Below are positions 11,002 to 21,276 of a stretch of 64,000 bases of DNA, piece after piece (position 1 is the first letter of the stretch; the number at the start of each line of letters is the position of its first letter). Position numbers and translations under genes: made by a program. Under the pieces are notes generated by a model. That model worked only from the letters and a program-made list of their open reading frames with translations. It was not told the origin of the DNA and did not search any database. This DNA comes from Enterobacter dykesii (lineage in GTDB: Bacteria; Pseudomonadota; Gammaproteobacteria; Enterobacterales; Enterobacteriaceae), in assembly GCF_008364625.2 (NCBI RefSeq), contig NZ_CP126604.1:2852001-2916000 (forward strand), in the 5' to 3' direction.

Positions 11002-11799
11002 ATGATAAAGTGGCCCTGGAAAACGAATGAAGCTGGCCGGGATATGGCGCTGCCATGGGATGACGCGCTGACGATCCCGGTTCTGGCTAACCTAAACCCG
11101 GATGAACAAGCGAAACTGGTTCAGCTAGCGGATCGTTTTTTACAGCAAAAACGCCTGGTTCCACTGCAGGGTTTCGAACTCGATCCCCTGAAAAACGCGC
11201 GCATCGCCCTGCTTTTCTGTCTGCCGGTGCTTGAGCTCGGCATTGAGTGGCTGGACGGTTTCCACGAGGTGCTGATCTATCCGGCCCCCTTTATCGTCGA
11301 TGACGAGTGGGAAGATGACATCGGGCTGGTGCACAACCAGCGCGTGGTGCAGTCCGGACAAAGCTGGCAGCAGGGGCCGATTATCCTCAACTGGCTCGAC
11401 ATTCAGGACTCGTTCGATGCGTCCGGTTTTAATCTGGTTATCCATGAAGTGGCGCACAAGCTGGACACCCGCAACGGCGATCGCGCCAGCGGTGTCCCTC
11501 TTATCCCGCTTCGTGAAGTGGCCGGATGGGAGCACGACCTGCATGCGGCGATGGAGAATATCCAGGATGAGATAGACCTGGTCGGCGAAAGCGCGGCCAG
11601 CATTGACGCCTATGCGGCAACCGACCCGGCCGAGTGCTTTGCGGTGCTCTCGGAGTATTTCTTCAGCGCGCCCGAGCTCTTCGCGCCCCGTTTCCCGGCG
11701 CTGTGGCAGCGTTTCTGCCAGTTTTATCAGCAGGATCCGCTCCAGCGTCTGCGGCAAAATGAGGAGTCTGGCGGCCATTCCTCCCGCCAGATCCATTAA
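11002..11799 (+). CDS. mtfA: MtfA, Mlc titration factor / zinc peptidase
   Basis: A 265-residue cytosolic protein that binds and inactivates the repressor Mlc, thereby tuning ptsG and glucose uptake, and has aminopeptidase activity. The gluzincin motif HEVAH lies at residues 148-152, and the downstream [14 protein letters not shown] block supplies the third zinc ligand. Its place just before a tRNA-Asn in E. coli (asnT) is conserved here, except that the aerobactin locus has been inserted between them. The 3' end overlaps the convergent MFS gene by four bases, which marks a tight insertion border. Confidence 0.95.
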   Translation: MIKWPWKTNEAGRDMALPWDDALTIPVLANLNPDEQAKLVQLADRFLQQKRLVPLQGFELDPLKNARIALLFCLPVLELGIEWLDGFHEVLIYPAPFIVDDEWEDDIGLVHNQRVVQSGQSWQQGPIILNWLDIQDSFDASGFNLVIHEVAHKLDTRNGDRASGVPLIPLREVAGWEHDLHAAMENIQDEIDLVGESAASIDAYAATDPAECFAVLSEYFFSAPELFAPRFPALWQRFCQFYQQDPLQRLRQNEESGGHSSRQIH

Positions 11800-13007
11800 G
11801 GTTTTTCAGTAGGGGGACGCTCGGTTGACCGTACCCCTATGCTCAACGCTAAAAACAGCACTGCCATTCCCCATGCGGCTACCGTTAAAGACTGCTCGCC
11901 GTAAAAACGCGTCACCACGGGCACCAGCAGCGCGCTGACGCCGTAGCCTAACGTGTGGCTGGTGGCGATGACGCCCGCCCCTTTCCCGGTGGTCAGCCTG
12001 TCGTTCAGCAGCAGCTGGTAGCCCGGCGTGGCCATCGCCGCCCCGAGTGACGTGATAACAATCCCCACGTAGAACAGCGTTAAACCGGCGACGGTCATCA
12101 GCCCAAGCCCTGCGACCATTAACACCGCCGCGATGCAGAGCAACGTCACCGGGGTGAAATGCTGCGGGCGGACCACCAGAAACTGCGCCGCGAGCGTGGC
12201 CAGCGCGGCCAGGCTCAGCAGAAGCGCAACATGATGGCTGATGTCCCGGGCGTTGCCCTCCAGCAGGGGGCTAAGATGCGGTGACAGGCCAAGCTGCATC
12301 AGGCTGACCAGCGCCGCCAGCAGCAGCGCCAGCAGCAGGAACGGCAGCATCGAGGCCTGCAGCCGGGTCGCCTGGTGTGCGACCGGCGGCAGCGGCGGGT
12401 CTGCGGCTTCGCGAAGCACCAGCAGCAGCGCGATTAACGGCGCGATCGCCATCAGCCAGAGCGGCGCCACCGGGCTGACGCTGAGCATCAGCGCCGCCAG
12501 CGGCGGGCCGAGCAAACGTCCGCAGCTGAGGCCGGAGCTTATCGTCGCCAGCGCCGCCATTCTCTTCTCCAGCCCCGCGCGCTGAATCGCCCACGTCTGG
12601 GCCGCAGGCACCAGCCCCGAGACCGTCAGTCCGTAAAGCAGACGTGAAAGAATCAGCCCCGCCAGTCCCCAGACGGTATCCAGCCTCCCGGCCGCCATCG
12701 CCCAGACCACCAGCGCCATCACAACAAAACTGGCCAGATAGCCGCTCAGCGAGGCCAGCATCACGGCCTTACATCCCCGCCGCTCGCTCTGGCGCCCCCA
12801 CCAGGGCGAGGCCGGTAAAAAGAGCATGGATCCGAACATCAACAGCCCGGCCCAGACCGAGAGCGACAGCCCGGTCAGGGTCACCAGCTGCGGGAGCATC
12901 ACCAGCAGGCCGTTTTGCCCGATACCTAATAAACCCGCACATAACGCCAGGGGCCAGTTGGCTTTTGAGGTGACGTTTTCGGTCAATACTTCAGAGTCTG
13001 TGCGCAT
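11796..13007 (-). CDS. shiF: ShiF-like MFS transporter of the aerobactin locus
   Basis: A 403-residue major facilitator protein with about 12 hydrophobic segments, encoded divergently from iucA with only 138 bases between them. ShiF homologues sit in this position next to aerobactin genes on ColV plasmids and Shigella islands and are thought to aid aerobactin export. Early features are [17 protein letters not shown] and [13 protein letters not shown], the latter the loop between segments 2 and 3. It shares the Fur-controlled intergenic region with iucA, so iron regulation is likely. The call rests on position and general similarity; export of aerobactin is known only by inference for the family. 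Confidence 0.85.
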   Translation of the reverse strand: MRTDSEVLTENVTSKANWPLALCAGLLGIGQNGLLVMLPQLVTLTGLSLSVWAGLLMFGSMLFLPASPWWGRQSERRGCKAVMLASLSGYLASFVVMALVVWAMAAGRLDTVWGLAGLILSRLLYGLTVSGLVPAAQTWAIQRAGLEKRMAALATISSGLSCGRLLGPPLAALMLSVSPVAPLWLMAIAPLIALLLVLREAADPPLPPVAHQATRLQASMLPFLLLALLLAALVSLMQLGLSPHLSPLLEGNARDISHHVALLLSLAALATLAAQFLVVRPQHFTPVTLLCIAAVLMVAGLGLMTVAGLTLFYVGIVITSLGAAMATPGYQLLLNDRLTTGKGAGVIATSHTLGYGVSALLVPVVTRFYGEQSLTVAAWGMAVLFLALSIGVRSTERPPTEKP

Positions 13008-13104
13008 GAGAATGTGAACATAGTGTCAATAAATGTGTGGAAATTATGAAGTTTATGAAAACAAATATTGCAAAAATGGTTGCGACTGTAAACAGAATGA
13101 ATAT

Positions 13105-13123
13105 CATAACGAGAATTATTATC
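13105..13123. promoter_or_regulatory. Fur box in the shiF-iucA intergenic region
   Basis: CATAACGAGAATTATTATC matches the Fur-box consensus GATAATGAGAATCATTATC at 16 of 19 positions. It sits 23 bases before the iucA start codon within a very AT-rich 138-bp divergent region, the classic site of iron repression for aerobactin operons. Confidence 0.8.
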
Positions 13124-13145
13124 AATCACGGAATGAGGTACATCT

Positions 13146-14888
13146 ATGCGTGCTCTGCCCCGCTCTGCCGGTACAGACGTTGCAGCCCAGTGTTTTTTGA
13201 ACGCCCTGTTGCGCGAAACGAAGGACTGGCGCTATCTCCCCGCTACCGATGCGGATGCGTTACCGAACATTCATATCCCGCTGTCCCAAACCCAGGCGCT
13301 TCGGGTTCCGGTACGCTATTTCTCTCCCACCCAGCATCATCAGTACCGTTTCCCGGCCACGCTTATTCAGAGCAACAGCGACGAGGGTGACGCTGTCACA
13401 TTCGCTCAACTTGTTGATTTAATTCTTGAAAAGCCGTCAGTAAAAGGATCGCTGGATGCCGATACGCTGGGGCGTTTTAAGCAGCGCGTTCTCGAAAGCC
13501 ATGCGCACACCTGGCAGGCGATCGATCTGCGTCACGGCTGGGCAAACCTGCGCGATAAGCCGCTGACGTTTGCCGAAGCGGAACAGGCGCTGCTGGTCGG
13601 CCACGCGTTTCATCCGGCGCCGAAGTCGCACGAGCCGTTCAACGAAACAGAGGCGCGTCGCTATCTGCCCGATTTCGCCTCCCGCTTCCCGCTGCGCTGG
13701 TTTGCCGTTGAGAGCACGCTCGTTGCCGGCGACAGCCTGAACGTCTCCCTGCGCGAGCGTCTGCTGCGCTTCGCGGCCCAGAGCGCGCCTGAGCTGCTCG
13801 GCCACTTCACCGACACCCGCTGGCTGCTGCCGATGCACCCGTGGCAGGCCGACTATCTGCTGGAGCAGGAGTGGTGCCAGCGTCTGGCGGAAAACGGTTC
13901 ACTGCAGGACCTGGGCGAAGCGGGCGCACAGTGGCTGCCCACCAGCTCATCCCGCTCGCTGTACAGCGAAACCAACAGCGACATGATTAAGTTCTCCCTC
14001 AGCGTGCGCCTGACCAACTCCGTGCGCACGCTGTCGGTCAAAGAAGTTAAGCGCGGAATGCGCCTGGCGCGCCTGGCGAAAACGGAACGCTGGCAAGATT
14101 TACAGGCACGCTACCCGACCATGCGCGTGATGCAGGAGGACGGCTGGGCCGGGCTGCGTGACGAAAGGGGCGTTATTCAGGAAGAGAGCCTGATGGCCCT
14201 GCGCGTCAATCTGCTGTTCGATACGCCAGAGACCCAGACCAACGTGCTGGTGAGCCTGACCCAGGCCGCGCCGGACGGCGGCGACAGCCTGCTGGCCGCG
14301 GCGGTGCGCCGTCTCAGCCAGCGTCTCAATTTACCGCTCGCACGGGCCGCCCGCTGCTGGCTGGACGCCTACTGCGACCGCGTATTACTTCCGCTGTTCA
14401 GCGCCGAGGCGGACTACGGTCTGGTCCTGCTGGCGCACCAGCAAAATATCCTCGTTGAGATGCAGCAGGACTTCCCCGTCGGGCTTATCTACCGCGACTG
14501 CCAGGGCAGCGCGTGGACCGAAGGGGCCGACGCGTGGCTGAAAGAGACGGGCGAAACGGAGGTGGAAAACCGCTTCGGTGAGAGCCAGCTGCTGCGCTAC
14601 TTCCCTTATTACCTGCTGCTGAACTCTACCCTTGCCGTCACCGCCGCCCTTGCCGCCGCCGGTTTTGACAGCGAGGAGAGCCTGATGTCCCGCGTGCGCG
14701 ACGCGCTGGCCGAACTGCGCCGCACGGCGAAGCAGACCCGCTGCCTCGACTACGTTCTCGACAGCCCGACCTGGAACTGCAAAGGCAACTTCTTCTGCTA
14801 CCTGCACGATCGCAATGAAAACACCATCGTCGATCCGGCGGTGATCTATTTCGACTTTAGCAACCCGTTTTACAAGGAGAAGGCGTAA
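13146..14888 (+). CDS. iucA: IucA, aerobactin synthetase (NIS synthetase, first condensation)
   Basis: A 580-residue NRPS-independent siderophore synthetase that joins N6-acetyl-N6-hydroxylysine to citrate with ATP. Family blocks are clear: LLVGHAFHPAPKSHEPFN, SSRSLYS-N-DMIKFSLSVRLTNSVRTLSVKEV, VLLAHQQNILVEM and GNFFCYLHDRNENTIVDP. They agree closely with plasmid and Shigella IucA. The ATG has GAGG seven bases upstream. Its stop overlaps the iucB start (TAATG), starting a chain of translational overlaps that runs through iucD. Confidence 0.97.
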   Translation: MRALPRSAGTDVAAQCFLNALLRETKDWRYLPATDADALPNIHIPLSQTQALRVPVRYFSPTQHHQYRFPATLIQSNSDEGDAVTFAQLVDLILEKPSVKGSLDADTLGRFKQRVLESHAHTWQAIDLRHGWANLRDKPLTFAEAEQALLVGHAFHPAPKSHEPFNETEARRYLPDFASRFPLRWFAVESTLVAGDSLNVSLRERLLRFAAQSAPELLGHFTDTRWLLPMHPWQADYLLEQEWCQRLAENGSLQDLGEAGAQWLPTSSSRSLYSETNSDMIKFSLSVRLTNSVRTLSVKEVKRGMRLARLAKTERWQDLQARYPTMRVMQEDGWAGLRDERGVIQEESLMALRVNLLFDTPETQTNVLVSLTQAAPDGGDSLLAAAVRRLSQRLNLPLARAARCWLDAYCDRVLLPLFSAEADYGLVLLAHQQNILVEMQQDFPVGLIYRDCQGSAWTEGADAWLKETGETEVENRFGESQLLRYFPYYLLLNSTLAVTAALAAAGFDSEESLMSRVRDALAELRRTAKQTRCLDYVLDSPTWNCKGNFFCYLHDRNENTIVDPAVIYFDFSNPFYKEKA

Positions 14889-15835
14889 TGACCATCGCGA
14901 ATATCGTCCATTCCGGCTTCGGCTTTCGCTGCACCGCAACGGATCGCGCGCTGCCGCTGACGTTGGGTCTCGACGGCAGCGCGGTGCTGGAGCGTCTGAA
15001 TGGGATCCCGGACGGCTGGCTGGTCGAAGCACTCGATCAGCTGTTTGTTGCCGCCCCCGCGCTGACCGGCATTACCCTGCCCTGGGCGACCTGGCAGGAT
15101 GAACCCCAGGCGCAGGCGCTATTTAGCCTGGCCCACGGGGACTATCTGGCACGCGAAACCTTCTGGCAGCTGCCGCTGTGGCTGAAAGGCGAACGGCCGC
15201 AGGCCAGCGGCGGAATGCAGTTTGATGAGAGCCGTCAGCTGTACTTCCCGCTGCGTCCTCACCGCCCGCAGGGCGAAGTGTACCGTCGCTACGATCCGCA
15301 AATTAAGCGCACCCTCAGCTTCCGCGTGGCCGACGTGGCGCTGGACGGCGAACGCTTCACCCAATGGATGAACAACCCGCGCGTGAACGCCTTCTGGGAG
15401 ATGGCGGGCCCGCAGGCCGAGCAGGAAAACTACCTGCGCCGTCAGCTTGACTCCACCTACTGCTACCCGGTGATCGGCTGCTTCGACGACCAGCCGTTCG
15501 GCTATTTTGAGCTCTATTGGGCGCCAGAAGACCGCATTGGCCGTCACTACCGCTGGCAGCCGTTTGACCGCGGGCTGCACATGCTGGTGGGCGAAGAGAA
15601 CTGGCGCGGCGCGCAGTACATCCGCAGCTGGCTGCGCGGCCTGAGCCACTATCTGTATCTCGATGAACCGCGCACCGCGCGCATCGTCGCCGAGCCGCGC
15701 TTCGATAACCAGCGTCTGTTCCGTCATCTGGCCTCCGCCGGTTTCGAGACGATGAAAGAGTTCGACTTCCCGCACAAGCGCTCGCGCCTGATCATGAGCC
15801 AGCGTCACCGCTTCTTCAGCGAGGTGGGCCTGTGA
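14888..15835 (+). CDS. iucB: IucB, N6-hydroxylysine O-acetyltransferase
   Basis: A 315-residue GNAT-family enzyme that acetylates N6-hydroxylysine from acetyl-CoA to give the hydroxamate group of aerobactin. The length equals that of E. coli IucB. The C-terminal half carries the acyl-CoA fold (NPRVNAFWEMAG, PVIGCFDDQPFGYFELYW, GLHMLVGEENWRG, RIVAEPRFDNQRLF). It starts within the iucA stop and its own stop overlaps the iucC start as GTGA. Confidence 0.97.
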   Translation: MTIANIVHSGFGFRCTATDRALPLTLGLDGSAVLERLNGIPDGWLVEALDQLFVAAPALTGITLPWATWQDEPQAQALFSLAHGDYLARETFWQLPLWLKGERPQASGGMQFDESRQLYFPLRPHRPQGEVYRRYDPQIKRTLSFRVADVALDGERFTQWMNNPRVNAFWEMAGPQAEQENYLRRQLDSTYCYPVIGCFDDQPFGYFELYWAPEDRIGRHYRWQPFDRGLHMLVGEENWRGAQYIRSWLRGLSHYLYLDEPRTARIVAEPRFDNQRLFRHLASAGFETMKEFDFPHKRSRLIMSQRHRFFSEVGL

Positions 15836-17574
15836 ACGCGCTCTGGCAGAAAGTGAACCGCGAGATGGTGGCGAAGATCCTCGCCGAGCTGGAATACGAA
15901 CGCACCCTGCGCGCTGAACCGGTTTCGTCGGGAGTCTGGCGCATCGCCATGGGCAACGAGTCCTGGCAGTTTCGCGCCACGCGCGGGATCTGGGGCTGGC
16001 TGCATATCGACCCGGACAGCCTGTCCACCGCCAGCGGCGAGGCCGTGGAAGCGGAAAGCGCACTCCTGCAGCTGGCGACGGTGCTGGAGATGAGCGACGC
16101 GCAAACGGCAGAGCATATGGAAGATCTCTACGCCACGCTGCGCGGCGACATGCAGCTGCTTCAGGCGCGTGAAGCGATGGACGCGGACGCGCTGATCCAG
16201 CTCGACCCGGACGAATTACAGTGTCTGATGAGCGGTCACCCGAAGTTTATTTTCAACAAAGGCCGCCGCGGCTGGGGGCTGGACGCGCTGCGTCAGTACG
16301 CGCCTGAGTATCGCGGACGTTTTCGTCTGCACTGGGTTGCCGTTCAGCGGGAGCATCTGGTCTGGAGCAGCGACGCCGATTGCGACATTCACACTCTGCT
16401 GGCGAGCGCCATGGACAACGCCGAGCGCGCCCGCTTTGACGCCCGCTGGCAGGCGCTGGGTCTCAACGAAGGCTGGCTGCCGGTGCCGCTGCACCCGTGG
16501 CAGTGGCAGCAGAAGATTGCCGTTCATTTCCTGGCCCAGCTGGCGCGCGGAGAGATGGTTGAGCTGGGCGAGTTTGGCGACGAGTATCTGGCGCAGCAGT
16601 CCCTGCGCACGCTCACCAACGCCAGCCGTCGCGCGCCGTATGACATCAAGCTTCCGCTGACCATCTACAACACCTCCTGCTATCGCGGCATTCCGGGCAA
16701 GTACATTGCCGCCGGGCCGCTGGCCTCGCGCTGGCTGCAAGAGCAGTTTGCTACCGACGCCACGCTTGCCCGCTCTGGTGCGCAGGTGCTTGGCGAACCC
16801 GCCGCCGGTTATCTGTCGCATCCGGGCTATTCGGCTCTGTCGAAAGCGCCCTACCGCTATCAGGAGATGCTGGGGGTGATCTGGCGCGAGAACCCGTCCT
16901 GTTATTTAGAAGACGGTGAACAGGCGGTGCTGATGGCCGCGCTGATGGAGACCGATAACGCCGGGCGCCCGCTGATCGACGCGTGGATTAAACGCTCGGG
17001 GCTAAGCGCCGACGCGTGGCTTGAAAAGCTGTTTGAGGCAACGGTGATCCCGTTCTATCACCTGCTCTGCCGCTACGGCGTGGCGCTGATCGCCCACGGC
17101 CAGAACGTGACGCTGGTGATGAAGGATTACGTCCCGCAGCGCATCCTGCTGAAGGATTTCCAGGGCGACATGCGCCTGGTGGATGAAGATTTCCCGCAGG
17201 CACAGACCCTGCCGGAACAGGTGAAAGCCGTCACGGCGCGCCTCAGCGCGGATTACATTATTCACGACCTGCAAACCGGTAACTTTGTGACGGTGCTGCG
17301 CTTTATCTCGCGCCTCACGCTGCAATGCGGCGTGAGCGAAACGCGCTTCTACCAGATTCTGGCCGGGGTTTTACGGGAGTATATGGCGGCGCACCCGGAT
17401 CTGGCAGAACGCTTCGCGAAGTTCGACCTGTTTAAGCCGCAGATTATTCGCGTGATCCTCAACCCGGTCAAACTGACCTTCTCCGAACACGACGGCGGCA
17501 GCCGCATGCTGCCTAACTACGTCACCGACCTTGATAACCCTCTTTTTCTGGCCTCCCGGGAGTCAGCGCAATGA
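15832..17574 (+). CDS. iucC: IucC, aerobactin synthase (second condensation)
   Basis: A 580-residue NIS synthetase that adds the second acetyl-hydroxylysine to the citrate mono-amide to finish aerobactin. It begins with GTG in a GTGA overlap with iucB. The N-terminus NALWQKVNREMVAKILAELEYE aligns with E. coli IucC. Conserved blocks include SGHPKFIFNKGRRG, VPLHPWQWQQKI, ASRRAPYDIKLPLTIYNTSCYRGIP, YGVALIAHGQNVTLVMKDYVPQRILLKDFQGD. It is a paralogue of IucA encoded two genes upstream. The stop overlaps iucD as ATGA. Confidence 0.97.
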   Translation: MNALWQKVNREMVAKILAELEYERTLRAEPVSSGVWRIAMGNESWQFRATRGIWGWLHIDPDSLSTASGEAVEAESALLQLATVLEMSDAQTAEHMEDLYATLRGDMQLLQAREAMDADALIQLDPDELQCLMSGHPKFIFNKGRRGWGLDALRQYAPEYRGRFRLHWVAVQREHLVWSSDADCDIHTLLASAMDNAERARFDARWQALGLNEGWLPVPLHPWQWQQKIAVHFLAQLARGEMVELGEFGDEYLAQQSLRTLTNASRRAPYDIKLPLTIYNTSCYRGIPGKYIAAGPLASRWLQEQFATDATLARSGAQVLGEPAAGYLSHPGYSALSKAPYRYQEMLGVIWRENPSCYLEDGEQAVLMAALMETDNAGRPLIDAWIKRSGLSADAWLEKLFEATVIPFYHLLCRYGVALIAHGQNVTLVMKDYVPQRILLKDFQGDMRLVDEDFPQAQTLPEQVKAVTARLSADYIIHDLQTGNFVTVLRFISRLTLQCGVSETRFYQILAGVLREYMAAHPDLAERFAKFDLFKPQIIRVILNPVKLTFSEHDGGSRMLPNYVTDLDNPLFLASRESAQ

Positions 17575-18896
17575 AAACCTATGATTTCATCGGCATTGGT
17601 ATTGGCCCGTTTAACCTCAGCATCGCCGCTCTGGCCGAAGGGCTGGACGGCTTTAGCTCGCTGTTCCTCGAGCGTAAACCGCACTTCTCCTGGCACCCGG
17701 GAATGATGGTGCCGGACTGCCACATGCAGACCAGCTTCCTGAAGGATCTGGTCAGCGCCGTGGAGCCCACCAACCGCCACAGCTTCCTGAACTACCTGGT
17801 GCAGCGCAAAAAGTTCTACCGCTTCCTGACCACCGAGCAGCGCACCGTCTCCCGCGAGGAGTTTGCGGACTACCTGTGCTGGGCGGCGGAAAACCTCACC
17901 AATCTCTCCTTCAGCCAGCAGGTGCAGCAGGTGAGCTTTGATGAGAAAAGCGGCCTGTTTGAGGTAGTGACCCAGCGCGACCGCTTCCTGGCGCGCCACG
18001 TCTGCGTGGGGATTGGCAAACAGATCAATCTGCCTGACTGCGTCACCGCGCAGGACGATACCTGCTTCCACGCCAGCGAGATGATGCTGCGCACGCCGGA
18101 TCTCGCGGGCAAGCGCGTCACCGTCGTCGGCGGCGGCCAGAGCGGGGCCGACCTGTTTTTGAATATCTTCCGCGGCGAATGGGGCCAGCCGCTGAGCCTG
18201 AACTGGGTATCGCGCCGCAATAACTACAACGCGCTGGATGAAGCCGCCTTTGCCAACGAGTATTTCACGCCGGAGTACGTGGACAGCTTCTCAACGCTGG
18301 GTGAAGAGGCCCGTCGTCAGATGTTGCACGAGCAGAAGATGACGTCCGACGGGATCACCACCGAGTCCCTGCTGGCGATTTACCGCGCCATGTACCACCG
18401 CTTCGAAGTGCTGCGTGAAAAACCCTGGGCACACCTGATGCCGTCCCGCTCGGTGACGGCGCTGACGCGCCAGGAAAACGGCCATCGCCTGAGCATTCAG
18501 CATCACCTCGACGGCGGCCGCGAGCAGCTGGAGAGCGACGTGGTGATTTTCGCCACCGGCTACCGCGCCGTGCAGCCCGCGTTCCTCGCGCCGCTGTCTC
18601 ACCGCCTGCATTTGGACACGGACGAAGCCTTCTGCATTAACAACGATTTCACCCTCGAATGGGACGGCCCGCAGAGCAACCGCCTGTTCGCCGTGAATGC
18701 CGGGATGCACCGTCTCGGCATTGCCGAACCCCAGCTCAGCCTGATGGCCTGGCGCGCGGCGCGAATTCTTAATCGCGCACATGCCGACGAGCCGTTTGAG
18801 CTGGCTACCACACCCGGCGTTATCCACTGGCGCAGCACCACCAGCCCGGAGAACAGCCCGGTTTTTAAATCGTTAGCAAAAACCACCGAGTACTGA
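17571..18896 (+). CDS. iucD: IucD, L-lysine N6-monooxygenase
   Basis: A 441-residue FAD and NADPH-dependent hydroxylase that starts aerobactin synthesis by converting L-lysine to N6-hydroxylysine. The FAD motif GIGIGPFNLS begins at residue 8, an NADPH motif VVGGGQSGADLF lies near residues 183-195, and the ATGYRAVQPAFL block marks the C-terminal lid. The length fits E. coli IucD. It is coupled to iucC by ATGA and separated from iutA by 26 bases, so all five genes look like one transcript. Confidence 0.97.
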   Translation: MKTYDFIGIGIGPFNLSIAALAEGLDGFSSLFLERKPHFSWHPGMMVPDCHMQTSFLKDLVSAVEPTNRHSFLNYLVQRKKFYRFLTTEQRTVSREEFADYLCWAAENLTNLSFSQQVQQVSFDEKSGLFEVVTQRDRFLARHVCVGIGKQINLPDCVTAQDDTCFHASEMMLRTPDLAGKRVTVVGGGQSGADLFLNIFRGEWGQPLSLNWVSRRNNYNALDEAAFANEYFTPEYVDSFSTLGEEARRQMLHEQKMTSDGITTESLLAIYRAMYHRFEVLREKPWAHLMPSRSVTALTRQENGHRLSIQHHLDGGREQLESDVVIFATGYRAVQPAFLAPLSHRLHLDTDEAFCINNDFTLEWDGPQSNRLFAVNAGMHRLGIAEPQLSLMAWRAARILNRAHADEPFELATTPGVIHWRSTTSPENSPVFKSLAKTTEY

Positions 18897-18922
18897 CACA
18901 CACAATCAGGATCAACATAACA

Positions 18923-21112
18923 ATGAAACGTTCTCATCTTTGGGTTTTAAATCCTTGCTTGCTTGCAATGCTTTCTACCTCTGCGTGGGCGGAAGAACAA
19001 AAGGAAGAAAATATCGTGGTCTCCGCCAGCCGCGCGCACCGCAGCGTGGCGGAGATGGCGCAGACCACCTGGGTCATTGAACGGGCTGAAATTGAACAGC
19101 AGGTTCAGGGCGGGAAAGAGATTAAAGAGGTGCTGGCGCAGCTGATCCCGGGCATGGACGTCAGCAGCCAGGGCCGTACCAACTACGGTATGAACCTGCG
19201 CGGCCGTTCCATGATGGTGATGGTGGACGGCGTTCGCCTGAACTCGTCCCGCAGCGACAGCCGCCAGCTGGACTCTATCGATCCGTTCAACATTGACCGT
19301 ATCGAAGTGATCTCCGGCGCCACCTCGCTCTACGGCGGCGGCAGCACCGGCGGCCTGGTGAACATCGTCACCAAAAAGGGCCAGCCGGATACCGAAGTTG
19401 AGTTCCAGACCGGGGCAAAAAGCGGGTTTAACAGCCATAACGATCACGATGAGAACGTGTCGGCCGCCGTAAGCGGCGGTAATGACAACGCCTCAGGTCG
19501 CCTGTCGGTGTCGTATCAGCGCTACGGCGGCTGGTATGACGGCAAAGGCAACGAGGTGATTATTGATAACACCCAGACCGGCCTCCAGTATTCCGACCGT
19601 ATTGATGTGATGGGAACAGGCACCATCAACATTGACGATAGCCAGCAGCTGCAGCTGACGACGCAGTACTACAAGAGCGAGTCCGACGGCAAGCATGGGC
19701 TGTATCTCGGGAAGAACTTCTCGGCGGTAACGGGCGATGCGACCGCGTACAACAAAGGTAATCTCGATTCTGACCGCGTACCGGGCACCGAGCGCCATCT
19801 GATTAACCTGCAGTACTCCAATACCGATTTCTGGGGCCAGGATCTGGTCGCGCAGATTTACTATCGCGACGAGAGCCTGACCTATTATCCGTTCCCGACC
19901 CTGACCAAAGGCGTGGTGAGCAGCATCGGCGCGTCCCAGCAGAAGACCGATTTTTACGGCGGCAAGCTGACGCTGAACAGCAAGCCGGTGGACGATTTAA
20001 CGCTGACCTGGGGTGTCGATGCCGACCACGAAACCTTCGATGCCAACCAGCAGTTCTTCAACCTGAGCAAGGCCGCGGCGAGCGGCGGCATGGAGCTGGA
20101 TAACGCCTACAACGTGGGCCGTTACCCGGGCTACAGCATCACCAACCTCGCCCCGTTCCTGCAGGCCAGCTACGACATTGACGCCATTACCCTGAGCGGC
20201 GGCGTACGTTATCAGTACACCGAAAACAAGGTGGACGACTTTGTCGGTTACACCCAGCAGCAGGCCATCGCCACCGGGAAAGCCACCTCCGCCGACGCGG
20301 TACCGGGCGGGAAAACCGATTACAACAACTTCCTGTTTAACGCCGGGATCCTCGGTCGCCTGACCGAACAGCAGCAGCTGTGGTTTAACTTCTCCCAGGG
20401 CTTCGAAATTCCGGACCTGGCGAAGTACTACGGCTCCGGTACCTATCAGCTCAGCAACGGTCACTATCGCCTGCTGAACAGCGTCAACGTGAACGACTCG
20501 ACGCTGGACGGTATCAAGGTCAACGCTTACGAGCTGGGCTGGCGTTATACCGGCGATAACCTGCGCACGCAGGTCGCGGCGTATTACTCGCTCTCGGATA
20601 AAACCATCACCATCAACAAGACGGATATGACCATCAACCTTGAAGACGACAAGCGTCGTATCTACGGGGTGGAAGGTCAGGTGGACTATTTCTTCACCGA
20701 CAGCGACTGGAGCACCGGTGCGAACTTTAACGCCATCAAGTCTGAAACCCGCGAAAACGGGAAATGGGAGAAGCTGACGGTCGACAGCGCCAGCCCGTCG
20801 AAAGCCAGCGCATGGGTCAACTGGGCGCCGGGCGACTGGACCCTGCGCGTGCAGAGCACGCAGACCTTTGACGTCTCTGACTCCGACGGCAAGAAGATCG
20901 ATGGCTATAACACGGTCGACTTCCTGGGCAGCTACGCCCTGCCGGTGGGTAAGGTCAGCTTCAGCGTGGAAAACCTGCTGGACAAAGACTACACCACCGC
21001 CTGGGGCCAGCGCGCACCGGGGCTGTATAGCCCAACCTACGGTGCACCGGGCCTGTATACCTATAAAGGCCGCGGACGTACGTTTGGTCTGAACTACTCC
21101 GTACTGTTCTGA
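18923..21112 (+). CDS. iutA: IutA, TonB-dependent ferric aerobactin receptor
   Basis: A 729-residue outer-membrane receptor (E. coli IutA 732). A signal peptide of about 24 residues ends in SAWAEEQ, followed by a TonB box EENIVVSA, a plug domain (IPGMDVSSQGRTNYGMNLRGRS, GGGSTGGLVNIVTKKG) and a 22-strand barrel ending in NYSVLF with the C-terminal phenylalanine needed for assembly. It is the last gene of the operon. A GC-rich hairpin follows directly. Confidence 0.97.
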   Translation: MKRSHLWVLNPCLLAMLSTSAWAEEQKEENIVVSASRAHRSVAEMAQTTWVIERAEIEQQVQGGKEIKEVLAQLIPGMDVSSQGRTNYGMNLRGRSMMVMVDGVRLNSSRSDSRQLDSIDPFNIDRIEVISGATSLYGGGSTGGLVNIVTKKGQPDTEVEFQTGAKSGFNSHNDHDENVSAAVSGGNDNASGRLSVSYQRYGGWYDGKGNEVIIDNTQTGLQYSDRIDVMGTGTINIDDSQQLQLTTQYYKSESDGKHGLYLGKNFSAVTGDATAYNKGNLDSDRVPGTERHLINLQYSNTDFWGQDLVAQIYYRDESLTYYPFPTLTKGVVSSIGASQQKTDFYGGKLTLNSKPVDDLTLTWGVDADHETFDANQQFFNLSKAAASGGMELDNAYNVGRYPGYSITNLAPFLQASYDIDAITLSGGVRYQYTENKVDDFVGYTQQQAIATGKATSADAVPGGKTDYNNFLFNAGILGRLTEQQQLWFNFSQGFEIPDLAKYYGSGTYQLSNGHYRLLNSVNVNDSTLDGIKVNAYELGWRYTGDNLRTQVAAYYSLSDKTITINKTDMTINLEDDKRRIYGVEGQVDYFFTDSDWSTGANFNAIKSETRENGKWEKLTVDSASPSKASAWVNWAPGDWTLRVQSTQTFDVSDSDGKKIDGYNTVDFLGSYALPVGKVSFSVENLLDKDYTTAWGQRAPGLYSPTYGAPGLYTYKGRGRTFGLNYSVLF

Positions 21113-21116
21113 TCCT

Positions 21117-21144
21117 GCGCGCCGCCTGCGGGCGGCGCATTTTG
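21117..21144 (+). terminator. Terminator of the aerobactin operon
   Basis: Perfect 8-bp arms GCGCCGCC and GGCGGCGC (21119-21126 and 21131-21138) around a TGCG loop, followed by ATTTTGC, begins five bases after the iutA stop. The T-tract is short. Confidence 0.7.
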
Positions 21145-21229
21145 CTGTGTAATTTCAACGCGAATTTGCTATAAAATCAGCGATTTGCTGAAATTGTCGG
21201 CAAACGAAAGAAAAGTGCGTTTTCACCCT

Positions 21230-21258
21230 TTGACAAGGCGTACCGAGGTCGCTACTAT
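21230..21258 (+). promoter_or_regulatory. Promoter of the first tRNA-Asn gene
   Basis: A consensus TTGACA (21230-21235), a 17-base spacer and TACTAT (21253-21258), about 18 bases before the mature tRNA. A GC-rich discriminator GCGCC follows, as expected for a stringently controlled tRNA promoter. Confidence 0.85.
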
Positions 21259-21276
21259 GCGCCTCGTTCACACGAT

